DNA from: WRCA01 sp964587855 | Lineage (GTDB): Bacteria; Pseudomonadota; Alphaproteobacteria; Rs-D84 | NCBI GenBank assembly: GCA_964587855.1 | Contig: CAZPLT010000003.1 | Location: 9,151-73,150 of the forward strand | Length of the DNA stretch: 64,000 bases | Reading direction: 5' to 3' | Part shown: piece by piece, positions 52,870 to 61,813 of the stretch | Position numbering within the stretch: position 1 is the stretch's first letter | Layout of the letters: each line of letters begins with the position of its first letter | The notes under the pieces: generated by a model | The model's input: only the letters and a program-made list of their open reading frames with translations | Database searches by the model: none | What the model was told of the DNA's origin: nothing | Made by a program: the position numbers and the translations under genes

Positions 52870-53847
52870 TTAAGTTTTGTTAAAATAATTTGCAACCGTG
52901 TCTATATAATCGGCATAAGCATTAAAATCTTCTTGTTCTTCAGATCCCATATCACGATTTTTATTATTACTTATAAATTCATTCAATGCGTCGGTTGAAT
53001 CAAATACATCTACATCAAAAGCTTGCCATATTTTTTCCAAAGAAGCACGATTTATTATTTTTGCGTTATTCATAACAACAAACTGTTTAATATTTATTTG
53101 TATTTCATCATCAAGTGTTTCATTAAATAAAGTACGTATTTTCTCTGTAACTTGGTTTAATGTCCAAACTGGGCTGGTAAATTTATTGTTTGCGCTTTGC
53201 CATTTTGAATCGCCACCTTCGGCCGCTGTAATTTCACCACCATGCGAATCGGACAAACCAATGTATAACGTTTCATCCATTCCAACCGCCCAAAGATTTA
53301 ATTTTAGACCGTTTATTTTTGGTGGTTCTTTAACAATATAACCGGCTTTTTCGAATATTTCTCGGATTTTTTCATCTTGATTATTTGTATTAACAATAAT
53401 GACTGTATTTGTTGGTGTCGGCATTACAGGATTTGTAATTTGTTGTAATGGGTTAATTATTCTGGGTGGGCGGGGCAGGTTCGTTGTTGGTGGAAGTAGT
53501 GAATGATTAGGGTCATGTTCAATAGAATCAATTACTTGTTCTTCTGTATTTTCTTTTGGTAAGACAGGGGGAGTAGTTGGCTCGTGTATTGAGAAATCTA
53601 TTTTACGTAAATGTGGACGGCCAATAAGATAAAAACCAGATATCCCAAAGATAATAAATAATAATAAAGATATATAAAAAGAAGGTAAAACTCTTTCGGG
53701 GGTCAATTGTTGCATTATCAAATAATGCCAATGTCCGCTGTAAAATATGTTAAATCCAAAGCGAATATCAAACCAAAAGCTTGCAGACAATACCATCGCG
53801 GAAAGCCATAGTATATCAAGTAAAATAATTTCATATCTTTTTTTCAT
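52870..53847 (-). CDS. Two-helix membrane protein with soluble C-terminal domain, unknown
   Basis: 325 residues: two membrane helices (about 8-25 and 57-77), then a Pro-rich linker (about 90-140), then a ~180-residue soluble domain. That domain begins NTVIIVNTNNQDEKIREIFE, continues KLNLWAVGMDETLYIGLSD and ends with QINIKQFVVMNNAKIINRAS. Alternating strands and helices suggest an alpha/beta fold, perhaps remotely nuclease-related. No family assigned. It is the first gene of the minus-strand cluster, four bases before the next. Confidence 0.62.
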   Translation of the reverse strand: MKKRYEIILLDILWLSAMVLSASFWFDIRFGFNIFYSGHWHYLIMQQLTPERVLPSFYISLLLFIIFGISGFYLIGRPHLRKIDFSIHEPTTPPVLPKENTEEQVIDSIEHDPNHSLLPPTTNLPRPPRIINPLQQITNPVMPTPTNTVIIVNTNNQDEKIREIFEKAGYIVKEPPKINGLKLNLWAVGMDETLYIGLSDSHGGEITAAEGGDSKWQSANNKFTSPVWTLNQVTEKIRTLFNETLDDEIQINIKQFVVMNNAKIINRASLEKIWQAFDVDVFDSTDALNEFISNNKNRDMGSEEQEDFNAYADYIDTVANYFNKT

Positions 53848-53877
53848 TCTCTTTAATTATTATACCAAAAAATATGC

Positions 53878-53883
53878 TATTAT
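53878..53883 (+). promoter_or_regulatory. -10 box before a GTG-started gene, leaderless
   Basis: TATTAT lies six bases before GTG at 53890. The ATG two bases earlier (53888) runs straight into TGA, so GTG is the only usable start nearby. Confidence 0.45.
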
Positions 53884-53889
53884 ATCAAT

Positions 53890-54546
53890 GTGATTGATTT
53901 TAAAGAGACTTTTGAAGAATTAAAAGGGCATATTGCTTTATCCTGTTGTAGCGGGATGGACGCACGTTCTCTTATTTTTGTTGCGGACAATGCTGCAAAG
54001 GGTGATGTTCCGGCCATATCATGTGATTTAAATTCGGTAAATATGCTTTGGACCTGGTTGGAAAATTCAAATATAAAAATATTTACACATATTGTTACCA
54101 AAGAATTTGATAATGATGCACAAAAAATTGCCGCTGCAATACATTCTGCTTTTAAAAAGGGTGCAAATGGGGTGCAATTGATTGCATCGCCAGATGTGCA
54201 TGAAAAATTGGCTATGGCTTTTTCACAAATAGCCGCAGATTTATTTTTTGGTCGTGAACTAATTTTAACGATGAATTTAAGAGATGTAGTTACCAGTGAT
54301 TATTCCATAATTTTCCAAAGTGTAAAATTGACAGGTGCATCTGGATTGGGGCTGGTAATAGAAAATGAAGAAGATACAACTGCATCATTTTATGGAATTC
54401 TTGATTCAATAGATTCGGATTATAATGGTAGTTTACATATAATTTCCAAAGATTCTGATTTTAAAAAAATAGAGAATATTTGGCGACTGATAAAAAAAAT
54501 GCGCCCAGAATTAATCCCAGGCACATTATTTTTTATAGAACAATAA
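53890..54546 (+). CDS. Soluble protein of unknown function (alpha/beta)
   Basis: 218 residues from GTG. Alternating hydrophobic strands and helices (HIALSCCSGMDARSLIFVAD, AIHSAFKKGANGVQLIAS, ASGLGLVIENEEDT, SLHIISKDSD, PELIPGTLFFIE) would fit a (beta/alpha) barrel or Rossmann-like fold. No catalytic motif is recognised. It is divergent from the membrane-protein gene and convergent with dksA. The start lies directly behind a -10 box. Confidence 0.6.
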   Translation: MIDFKETFEELKGHIALSCCSGMDARSLIFVADNAAKGDVPAISCDLNSVNMLWTWLENSNIKIFTHIVTKEFDNDAQKIAAAIHSAFKKGANGVQLIASPDVHEKLAMAFSQIAADLFFGRELILTMNLRDVVTSDYSIIFQSVKLTGASGLGLVIENEEDTTASFYGILDSIDSDYNGSLHIISKDSDFKKIENIWRLIKKMRPELIPGTLFFIEQ

Positions 54547-54551
54547 TATAA

Positions 54552-54983
54552 TTATCTTTCTTTGTTTTCAATTTCTTCGGTTTCTTCCAAGGTCATAGTT
54601 GCCAATGGTCTGGCCAACAGACGCTTTAAACCAATTTCTTCGCCAGAGATTACGCTGTATCCGTATTTCCCTTTTTCCAGACGTTCCAACATAGAATCAA
54701 TTTTGATCAATAAATTTTTATTTCTGTCCAGAAATTTCATCTGATTATTAGCTTGTTCTGTAGCCGATGCGTCATCGCCTTCGTTGTTTGTGCCGTCCAA
54801 AAAATATATATTAATGTTAGTAGATATTTCAGACATGCCATTTTCTATGGCCGCAATAACTTCTTCGCGTCTAGAATTTAATAGATTATAAAAATAAGCT
54901 TTTTGCTCGTCCGACATATATTTCTCGGTTTTTTTTGGAATATATTTTGGATCAAGTTCAATAGTTTTATAATTTTTTGTCAT
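54552..54983 (-). CDS. dksA: DksA-family RNA polymerase regulator without zinc-finger cysteines
   Basis: 143 residues. The N-terminal coiled coil (YMSDEQKAYFYNLLNSRREE to EQANNQMKFLDRNKNLLIKI) contains the acidic tip region. The C-terminal finger reads YGYSVISGEEIGLKRLLARP then ATMTLEETEEIE. The normal pattern YGYC-x2-CGEEIG ... C-x2-C has all four Cys replaced (Ser, Ser, Thr, Glu). It would therefore act without zinc, as some DksA2-type paralogues do. DksA with ppGpp reprograms rRNA and amino-acid promoters. It follows trxA on the same strand by 14 bases. Confidence 0.88.
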   Translation of the reverse strand: MTKNYKTIELDPKYIPKKTEKYMSDEQKAYFYNLLNSRREEVIAAIENGMSEISTNINIYFLDGTNNEGDDASATEQANNQMKFLDRNKNLLIKIDSMLERLEKGKYGYSVISGEEIGLKRLLARPLATMTLEETEEIENKER

Positions 54984-54997
54984 TTTATTATCCTCTA

Positions 54998-55321
54998 TTA
55001 GCTGCTAGCAGACAATTGTTTTATCCAATCTGTAACTGTGTCTGCGTCCATTAACCCCGTTCTGCTTTCAATTAATTCACCATCTTTGAATGCCAAGACA
55101 GATGGAATAGAACGTATACCATATTTTGCAGGTGTGCGACGATTGGCTTCATCGATTTCAAACTTTACAAAACCAACATGTGTATGTTTTTCTGATGCTG
55201 CTTCAAAAATAGGACCAAACATACGACATGGGCCGCACCAAGATGCCCAAAAGTCTACCAAAGTTAATCCTTTACTGGTTAATTCTGCAAAACTAGAATC
55301 ATTAGCGTGTTGTATAGCCAT
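54998..55321 (-). CDS. trxA: Thioredoxin
   Basis: 107 residues, the normal length. Active site WASWCGPCRMFGPI, cis-Pro region YGIRSIPSVLAFKDGE, and KFEIDEANRRTPAKYG. Reduces disulfides in the cytoplasm. AAGGAT lies upstream of its ATG. Divergent from sufS; with dksA it forms a two-gene unit. Confidence 0.95.
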   Translation of the reverse strand: MAIQHANDSSFAELTSKGLTLVDFWASWCGPCRMFGPIFEAASEKHTHVGFVKFEIDEANRRTPAKYGIRSIPSVLAFKDGELIESRTGLMDADTVTDWIKQLSASS

Positions 55322-55391
55322 CCTTTTTCTCCTTAATTGATTTACGTTAAAAGTGTATTATAATGATAAGGAAAAGCAAGGAAATAATATA

Positions 55392-56429
55392 TTGACAAAC
55401 AGTAACAAAATTATATATTTGGACGCTGCGGCAAGTGCAATAAAGCCGAAAGCTGTAATAGATTCACAGCTAGATTTTTTACATAATCATTATGCTAATT
55501 CCGGACGTGGTGTGTGTGAACGGTCAAATTATACTGACAAAATGGTTTTTTTGGCGCGAGAATCTGTTGCTAAATTTATTGGTGCTGATAATTCAGATCA
55601 AATAGTTTTTACATCTGGCGCAACAGATGGATTAAATAGAATTGCAAATATGTTATCACCGGATTCATTAATTGCTGTTTCTGATTTGGATCATCATTCT
55701 GCCAGATTGCCATTTGAAGCCAAACACAAAACAGTTCTTTGTGAATTGGATAATGAATTTAACTATAAATCTGTTCCAAATTGTGACGCGATCGTTTTTA
55801 CTGGTATGTCCAATGTTTTGGGTACGCCGCAAAAAATTATAAAAGATGATAAAAAGACAGTAATCGTTGATGCTTCTCAGTTGGTTGTCCATGAAAAAAT
55901 AGATGTTAAGAAAATGGGCGTGGATGCTTTGGTGTTTTCTGGACATAAAATAGGGGCGGATACAGGACTGGGGATTTTATATTTAAAAGAACCCGAAAAA
56001 TGGAAAACTGATAAATTTGGGGGGGGGCAATTTATGGCAACTGGTCCCGCTAAGTTTGAAGCAGGTACATTACCATTAACTCAGATTGCTGGATTGCCGG
56101 CTGCTATAAACGAAACAATTAATAACAGGCAAAATACATCTGAAAAAATTGAATTCTTGCGTAACGAATTATCAAAAATATCACGGATTAAATTTATATC
56201 GCCAAAAGATTCGGCACTTTTAACTTTTATAGTTGATGGTATGCATGCGCTGGATTTTGGAATGCTTGTGGGTGCACATGGTGTATGTCTGCGGGTTGGG
56301 AATATGTGTGCTTCTTGGCTGCATAAACGCTTGGGGGTGGATTCAACAATACGGATTTCTGCAGGTTCATGGAATACCGTGGCAGAAATACAGCAAACTG
56401 TGGATATAATTAAAAAAGTTATAAAGTGA
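55392..56429 (+). CDS. sufS: SufS-type cysteine desulfurase
   Basis: 345 residues from TTG 55392, with AAGGAAA upstream; the longer frame from GTG 55353 would include the apparent -10 box and is rejected. PLP-lysine in VFSGHKIGADTGLG, start of fold IYLDAAASAIKPKAVIDS, SDLDHHSARLPFE, and catalytic Cys in RVGNMCASWLHKRLGV. It is shorter than typical SufS (about 400) and somewhat divergent. Supplies sulfur for Fe-S clusters to SufE, encoded two genes on. Overlaps sufT by four bases. Confidence 0.88.
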   Translation: MTNSNKIIYLDAAASAIKPKAVIDSQLDFLHNHYANSGRGVCERSNYTDKMVFLARESVAKFIGADNSDQIVFTSGATDGLNRIANMLSPDSLIAVSDLDHHSARLPFEAKHKTVLCELDNEFNYKSVPNCDAIVFTGMSNVLGTPQKIIKDDKKTVIVDASQLVVHEKIDVKKMGVDALVFSGHKIGADTGLGILYLKEPEKWKTDKFGGGQFMATGPAKFEAGTLPLTQIAGLPAAINETINNRQNTSEKIEFLRNELSKISRIKFISPKDSALLTFIVDGMHALDFGMLVGAHGVCLRVGNMCASWLHKRLGVDSTIRISAGSWNTVAEIQQTVDIIKKVIK

Positions 56430-56737
56430 TTGATAAAGAAAATATTATTACAGCGTTAAAGCAAGTATTTGATCCAGAAATTCCAGTAAATATTTGGGAT
56501 CTGGGTTTGATTTACGATATAACAATCAAGGCAGATAAAGTTAAATTAACAATGACTATGACTTCGCCAGTTTGTCCTATGTCTGAACAAATAATGCAAA
56601 TGGCAAAAGATGCTGTTAAAAATTTAGATGGTGTATCAGATGTTGATGTAGAATTGGTTTGGGATCCACCGTGGGATATATCAAAGATGTCCGAAATTGC
56701 ACGTATAGAATTAGATTTAACTGAAATGGGTTGGTAA
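56426..56737 (+). CDS. sufT: SufT/MIP18-family (DUF59) Fe-S assembly protein
   Basis: 103 residues, GTG start overlapping the sufS stop. The family signature DPEIPVNIWDLGLIYDI is present, followed by TMTSPVCPMSEQIMQMA with the conserved Cys and LVWDPPWDISKMSE. SufT helps mature Fe-S proteins. Its position between sufS and sufE fits. sufBCD are not in the window. Confidence 0.9.
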   Translation: MIDKENIITALKQVFDPEIPVNIWDLGLIYDITIKADKVKLTMTMTSPVCPMSEQIMQMAKDAVKNLDGVSDVDVELVWDPPWDISKMSEIARIELDLTEMGW

Positions 56738-56744
56738 AATTATA

Positions 56745-57086
56745 ATGAATTATAAAGAAATAAAATCTTTTTTAAATCAAATTGAAGATCCAGTGCAAAA
56801 ATTGGAATTTGTTATGGATTTGGGAAAGTCTTTATCCCCAATACCAGAGTACAGTGCATGCACAGATGTTTTAGGTTGTTCATCTTATGTCAAAATTTGT
56901 AAATCAAATGGTATTTTTTATGGAGTGGCAGATTCAGCAATGGTCAGTGGAATTGTTGCAATTATTCTAGTTATGGTTAATGACAAGGTTAAAGATATTA
57001 AATCTGAATTCGATTCGTTAAATTTAAGTTTTGGGGTATCTAGATTAAATGGCATAAATGGTATTATATCAGCGGTCAGTAATTAA
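56745..57086 (+). CDS. sufE: SufE-like sulfur acceptor protein
   Basis: 113 residues, shorter than the usual ~140. IEDPVQKLEFVMDLGKSL and the acceptor-Cys loop TDVLGCSSYVKI match SufE, followed by DSAMVSGIVAIILVM. It receives persulfide sulfur from SufS. Lies seven bases after sufT. Confidence 0.85.
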   Translation: MNYKEIKSFLNQIEDPVQKLEFVMDLGKSLSPIPEYSACTDVLGCSSYVKICKSNGIFYGVADSAMVSGIVAIILVMVNDKVKDIKSEFDSLNLSFGVSRLNGINGIISAVSN

Positions 57087-57130
57087 ATATCCAGATAGAA
57101 AAGCTTTTGTGTTATAATTATCCAATAATA

Positions 57131-57436
57131 ATGAATAACGATGAAAAAATTTTCAAAATAGGTATAGGAATGGTTGCAGCGATGTTTGTTATCACTGTAA
57201 GTCTGCAAGTATTCTATCGCGCTCAGAACAGGTCAATGGCCAGAACAAATGCTGCGATTGTTCATATTCAACAAGAAACAGCCGAAGCCCAAGCACAATT
57301 GTCTGAACTGGTACGGCCAGAGGTTTTAAGAAATGTTATTTCGGGAATATATCCTCACTTTGAATCCATAGGATTTACAAAGAATATAAATGCAACTGAT
57401 ATTCCAATGCGTGAACAACAACCGCCGAGGTCTTGA
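57131..57436 (+). CDS. ftsL: FtsL-like divisome protein
   Basis: 101 residues from ATG 57131: a short cytoplasmic tail, one membrane helix (IGIGMVAAMFVITVSLQVFY), then a coiled coil (ARTNAAIVHIQQETAEAQ) and a short tail. Sequence is too variable for a strict match; the call rests on size, topology and its position directly before ftsI. TATAAT lies at 57113-57118 and the first codons sit close behind it, with no ribosome-binding site. The ftsI ATG overlaps the stop as TGATG. Confidence 0.68.
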   Translation: MNNDEKIFKIGIGMVAAMFVITVSLQVFYRAQNRSMARTNAAIVHIQQETAEAQAQLSELVRPEVLRNVISGIYPHFESIGFTKNINATDIPMREQQPPRS

Positions 57437-59061
57437 TGTTTGAAATAGGACACGATATTTTACAGGGACAACGCCGTAGCGGTAACAATGCTGGCGTATC
57501 GGGATCCAGACTTCGCATAGTTTATACGGTATTTATTATTGCTTTTATAATTTTTATTTCCAGAACTTTATTATTGGGCATTCATGGTACAAATCGTGCC
57601 AGAATCGGTATTGGTGATAATTCGTGGGAATCAAGTCGTGCGGATATTGTTGATAGAAATGGTGAAATTTTGGCGAAAAATATTGTTTCTGGCCATATTA
57701 CTATGCGTCCTGGAAAAATTAAAGATATTGATCTGGTTGCATCAAAGATACATGAAATTCTGCCAGAAATTTCTGTAACGGATGTTTTATCAATTTTTCG
57801 GTCAGATAAAAAATTTATTTATTTGAAAAAATTCGCATCCGAATCGGAACGTGAAAAAATTAAAGAATTAAAAATAGAGGGTTTAGATATAGAACAAACC
57901 GAATGGAGAAAATATCCAAAACGCAGACTAACTGCGCATGTGGTTGGGTTTGCCGGCAGCGATGGACACGGTTTGGAGGGTGTTGAAAGATTATGTGATA
58001 AATATTTAAGTGAAAATAAAGATCCATTGGTTTTATCTATAGATTCGCGAGTCCAAGCAGTGTTTTACCGTGAGCTTTCAAATGCTATGCAAAAATACAA
58101 TGCGCATGCCGCAATGGGCATGCTGATGAATTCCAGAACTGGCGAAATGATAGCAATGGTATCATTGCCAGATTTTGATCCTGAAAATCGTGAACTAGAT
58201 TCAATCTCTAATCGTATGTTTTATCCAATGCGTGGTGTTTATGAAATGGGATCGGTGTTTAAAATATTTGATACTTCGATGGCCATTGAAACTGGTATAG
58301 GACTAGCCAAAGAATATTATATAAAAGATCCATATAAAATTTTGGATAAAAATGGACGAGTTGCAGCAACAATAAAAGACGTTTCTTCGTTCAAGCCTCC
58401 ACGGCCTAAATTAAATGTAGCTGAAATAATGTTGTATTCTTGTAATGTGGGATCGGTTCAGATTGCGTTGGAATTACCATCAGGCACGCAGCAAGAATTT
58501 TTTGAAAGATTACATTTAGATAAACCATTAAATCTTGAATTTGGTTGGACAGAAAAGCCAATGATGCCGGCAAAATGGGGTCCAGTTGAACGTGCAACTG
58601 TTTCGTTTGGACATGGAATTGCTGTAACACCTATGCATGTTTTATTAGCTGTCAATGCTGTTGCAAATGGTTTTTATGTTATGCCAACTATGTTAAAACG
58701 CTCGGTTGGAGAAATGTCTGGAGAACGCGTTATATCACCGGAAATTTCTGATGCTATACGTAAAATATTATTTAAAATTGCCGAAACAACTGGTGGAAAA
58801 AATGCACGTGTGGCGGGTATTAATATTGGTGGAAAAACCGCAACAGCGGAAAAAAGAATAAATGGAAAAATAGATACTAAAAAGAATTTAACTTCGTTTA
58901 CAGCAATATTCCCAATTGAATCACCGCAATATGTAATGATGGTTATTTTAGATGAACCCCAGGGAACAAAAGAAAATTGGGGATTACGTGTGGCGTCTTG
59001 GAACGCTGCGCCGACCGCTGGTGCAATTATGGATGGAATCATGCCTTTGCTTTTTGAATAG
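57436..59061 (+). CDS. ftsI: Division-specific transpeptidase FtsI (PBP3)
   Basis: 541 residues. An N-terminal membrane helix (RIVYTVFIIAFIIFISRTLL) and the class B PBP dimerization domain (SSRADIVDRNGEILAKNI) precede the transpeptidase: SxxK as GSVFKIF (Ser273, Lys276), SxN as SCN, and a third motif reading GGKTATAEK. The third motif is normally KTG; here it is KTA (Lys467-Thr468-Ala469). The neighbouring residues are standard for FtsI, and the FGHGIAVTPMHVL block is intact. It cross-links septal peptidoglycan. Usually murE follows; here recJ does. Confidence 0.92.
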   Translation: MFEIGHDILQGQRRSGNNAGVSGSRLRIVYTVFIIAFIIFISRTLLLGIHGTNRARIGIGDNSWESSRADIVDRNGEILAKNIVSGHITMRPGKIKDIDLVASKIHEILPEISVTDVLSIFRSDKKFIYLKKFASESEREKIKELKIEGLDIEQTEWRKYPKRRLTAHVVGFAGSDGHGLEGVERLCDKYLSENKDPLVLSIDSRVQAVFYRELSNAMQKYNAHAAMGMLMNSRTGEMIAMVSLPDFDPENRELDSISNRMFYPMRGVYEMGSVFKIFDTSMAIETGIGLAKEYYIKDPYKILDKNGRVAATIKDVSSFKPPRPKLNVAEIMLYSCNVGSVQIALELPSGTQQEFFERLHLDKPLNLEFGWTEKPMMPAKWGPVERATVSFGHGIAVTPMHVLLAVNAVANGFYVMPTMLKRSVGEMSGERVISPEISDAIRKILFKIAETTGGKNARVAGINIGGKTATAEKRINGKIDTKKNLTSFTAIFPIESPQYVMMVILDEPQGTKENWGLRVASWNAAPTAGAIMDGIMPLLFE

Positions 59062-59105
59062 CACTGTTGTATAATTATTTTGATAATAAATAAAGATTTA
59101 AAGCG

Positions 59106-60827
59106 ATGAGAAATATAGTAGAAAATTCCATGCTGGGGCGGGTATGGATGTTGGAGGATGGTTGTAACGAATCGGATTTAGTAAATCAGATTCTTTGTGC
59201 CCGCGGAATAACCGATTCGGAAAGTATTAAAAAATTTTTAAATCCCACTATTAAAGAATATATGCCAGATCCTTTTGTATTAAAGGATATGGGGATTGCT
59301 GCAAAGCTGGCCGCAGATGCGATATTATCAGGTAAAAAAATAGCAATATTTGGCGATTATGATGTTGATGGTATTACCAGCACAGCAACGATGGTTAAAT
59401 ATTTACGTGAATTGAATATTGACGTAATTTGGCATTTACCAGATCGCGAGGTCGAAGGGTATGGTTTAAACATAGAATCAATAGAAGATTTTGCAAAGCA
59501 GGGCGCAAAACTTTTGATTTCTGTGGATTGCGGAATTATCGGCATTACAGAAGTTGAACGCGCTAAAGAACTTGGGATGCAGGTTATAATCACAGATCAT
59601 CATAATCCAGAGGCAACTTTGCCAAACGCGGATGCGATTGTAAATCCAAAACGAAACGATGATACATCTGGTTTAAATTATTTGGCGGGTGTCGGGGTTG
59701 CATTTATGTTTTTGGTTGCGCTGAATCGTGAATTGCGGAATTTAGGTAAAGAAACCCAAATAAATTTATTAGATTATATGGATTTTGTTGCACTTGGAAC
59801 AATTTGTGACACTATGCCACTTATTGGATTAAATCGTGCATTTGTTGCAACCGGGCTAAAGGTTTTGGAACTTTGTCATAACATTGGTCTATGCGCTTTG
59901 ATGGAGGTAGCCGGTGTAAAAAAACCGTCGGTTTATGCGGCTGGGTTTGCAATTGGTCCCAGATTGAATGCTGCGGGACGTTTGGATTCTGCTACCCCTG
60001 CGCTGGAATTATTATTGACTGATAATATCCTGATAGCGCGTGATTTGGCGATAAAATTAAATTCTATGAATCAAGAACGTATGGAAATCCAAAATCAAAT
60101 AATGTTTGATGCTATTGATTTGGCAGATAAATGTGTTGCTGCCGGAAAGTGTAGTTTGTTGCTGTGTAAAGAGGGATGGCACGGCGGTGTTATGGGAATA
60201 ATTGCGGGCAGGTTAAAAGATAAATATAATATGCCAACATTAGTTGCAACCATTGATAATGGAATGATAAATGGCAGTGGGCGTTCAATAGCCGGCGTGG
60301 ATTTGGGGAAAATTATTCACGAGGGTTTAATTGCTGGAATTTTATCTGAGGGTGGTGGGCATGCCGCTGCTGCTGGATTTACATTACCATCTGAAAACGA
60401 AGATGTATTTCGTGAATTTATGGAAAATGCAGTTTCAAAGCAACTTAATGGCACTTCACCAAAACATGATCTTGTTGCGGACGCATGGTTAGACGCAGGT
60501 GCTGCAAATATAAAACTGGTTCGCGAGCTTGCATTACTTGCACCATTTGGACAGGGCAATCCAGAGCCTTTATTTATTTTAGATGGCGGCACAATTGCTT
60601 GGGTGGGGGTTATGGGTAATGGCTCTCATTTGCGCGGGAATATGCGTACGAATAATGGAACATTGCTGCCATTTGTTGGATTTAATTTAACAGCTACGCC
60701 AGTTGGGGAATTTTTACTGGACGAAGCGAATATAAATCGTAAGATAAAGATGTTGGGACGATTAAAAGAAAATGATCATAATGGTCGTACCAGTGTACAG
60801 TTTATTTTAGAAGACATAGCTGTTTAG
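59106..60827 (+). CDS. recJ: Single-stranded-DNA exonuclease RecJ
   Basis: 573 residues, complete. Phosphoesterase motifs: IFGDYDVDGITSTATMV, ISVDCGIIGI, IITDHHNPEA, and later GRSIAGVDLGKIIHEG with SEGGGHAAAAGFTLPSE. The C-terminal OB region has FGQGNPEPLFILDG. Degrades 5' ssDNA in recombination and mismatch repair. A -10-like TATAAT at 59070 suggests its own promoter. Confidence 0.94.
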   Translation: MRNIVENSMLGRVWMLEDGCNESDLVNQILCARGITDSESIKKFLNPTIKEYMPDPFVLKDMGIAAKLAADAILSGKKIAIFGDYDVDGITSTATMVKYLRELNIDVIWHLPDREVEGYGLNIESIEDFAKQGAKLLISVDCGIIGITEVERAKELGMQVIITDHHNPEATLPNADAIVNPKRNDDTSGLNYLAGVGVAFMFLVALNRELRNLGKETQINLLDYMDFVALGTICDTMPLIGLNRAFVATGLKVLELCHNIGLCALMEVAGVKKPSVYAAGFAIGPRLNAAGRLDSATPALELLLTDNILIARDLAIKLNSMNQERMEIQNQIMFDAIDLADKCVAAGKCSLLLCKEGWHGGVMGIIAGRLKDKYNMPTLVATIDNGMINGSGRSIAGVDLGKIIHEGLIAGILSEGGGHAAAAGFTLPSENEDVFREFMENAVSKQLNGTSPKHDLVADAWLDAGAANIKLVRELALLAPFGQGNPEPLFILDGGTIAWVGVMGNGSHLRGNMRTNNGTLLPFVGFNLTATPVGEFLLDEANINRKIKMLGRLKENDHNGRTSVQFILEDIAV

Positions 60828-60914
60828 GGTATTAATGAAGACAAAAACTGATACAAGAAAAGCAAAATAATTAGATGAATTTGCTGTAATAGCAAGAACA
60901 ATGGAACCTGTAAA

Positions 60915-61532
60915 ATGAAAAGATTTTTAATAATGATTTCAATTTTTATCTCGTTTGCTTTTTCGGCAAATGCTTCGGTGGATAGTGCATTGGTCAAAAA
61001 AGCAGAAGTTTATTTAAATTCTATTACTGGATTATCTGGACAATTTTCACAAACTGCGAGTGGGAAAAAAGATAGTGGGAATTTTTCCATGCTGCGTCCT
61101 GGGCGCGTCAGACTTGATTATAATAAAGCACCAGTACAACTGATTTCTGATGGTACAGATTTATATTTCTTTGATAAAGATTTGGATCAAATTACAACTG
61201 TTCCATTAACCAGCACTCCGGCTGGAATTTTGGTTCGTAAAAATATAGATTTACAAAAAGCCGATATTGCCGTTACGGAAACTAAATCAGATAAAAATAC
61301 ATTCAGCTTGAAAATGAATATCAAAGGCAGCGAAGGTTTGGGGAATATGTTCGTCGTTTTTGATAAAGAACCAGTAAAATTAAATTCTTGGGTTGTAACG
61401 GATGCAACAGGTGTTAAAACAGATGTAAAATTTTCTGGGCTTAAAACAAAAACAGATTTTGGAAAAAATTATTTTCAAATTAAACGACATAAAACAACAT
61501 CCACTGGTGGTGGGGATTCTTATTACGAGTAA
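60915..61532 (+). CDS. lolA: Outer-membrane lipoprotein carrier LolA
   Basis: 205 residues with a signal peptide (to about ANA-SVD). The LolA pattern is GLSGQFSQTASGKKDSGNFS, LRPGRVRLDYNKAPVQLISDG, LYFFDKDLDQITTVPL and TPAGILV, the half-barrel that carries lipoproteins to the outer membrane. Works with LolC and LolD encoded near 14 kb. Starts a close series with tatB (five bases after). Confidence 0.85.
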   Translation: MKRFLIMISIFISFAFSANASVDSALVKKAEVYLNSITGLSGQFSQTASGKKDSGNFSMLRPGRVRLDYNKAPVQLISDGTDLYFFDKDLDQITTVPLTSTPAGILVRKNIDLQKADIAVTETKSDKNTFSLKMNIKGSEGLGNMFVVFDKEPVKLNSWVVTDATGVKTDVKFSGLKTKTDFGKNYFQIKRHKTTSTGGGDSYYE

Positions 61533-61537
61533 AAATA

Positions 61538-61813
61538 ATGTTTGGAATTTCATTTGCAGAATTTTTAGTAATAGCAATAGTGGCAATGGCAGTTGTCCCG
61601 ACCAAGAATTGGCCCGATGTTTTTAGAGCATTGGCGAAAGGTGTAAAATTTATTCGTGAATTGATTTGGAAAATAACAGATGCAACAGAAAATATTAAAG
61701 ACAGGGTAGAGCGCGAATTGCCAATGGATGAAATTATAAAAAAGACAACAGATGATGTTATGGGTTCATTTACAACCCCGAAAAGAAAACAAACTAAAAG
61801 CAGAAAGAAATGA
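61538..61813 (+). CDS. tatB: Twin-arginine translocase subunit TatB
   Basis: 91 residues: N-terminal MFGISFAEFLVIAIVAMAVV helix, a hinge PTKNWPDVFRALAKG, an amphipathic helix, and a Lys-rich C-terminus. Recruits Tat substrates with TatC. The ATGA overlap with tatC shows coupling. Distinguished from TatA (46118) by the acidic position after the FxI-F start and by the tatC linkage. Confidence 0.85.
   Translation: MFGISFAEFLVIAIVAMAVVPTKNWPDVFRALAKGVKFIRELIWKITDATENIKDRVERELPMDEIIKKTTDDVMGSFTTPKRKQTKSRKK

Noticed and set aside
55353..55391. GTG start for sufS at 55353
   Set aside because: It lies inside a likely -10 region and adds residues without family similarity; TTG at 55392 has AAGGAAA before it.
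57107..57130. TTG start for ftsL at 57107
   Set aside because: It lies upstream of and across the TATAAT box; the ATG at 57131 fits the transcript.
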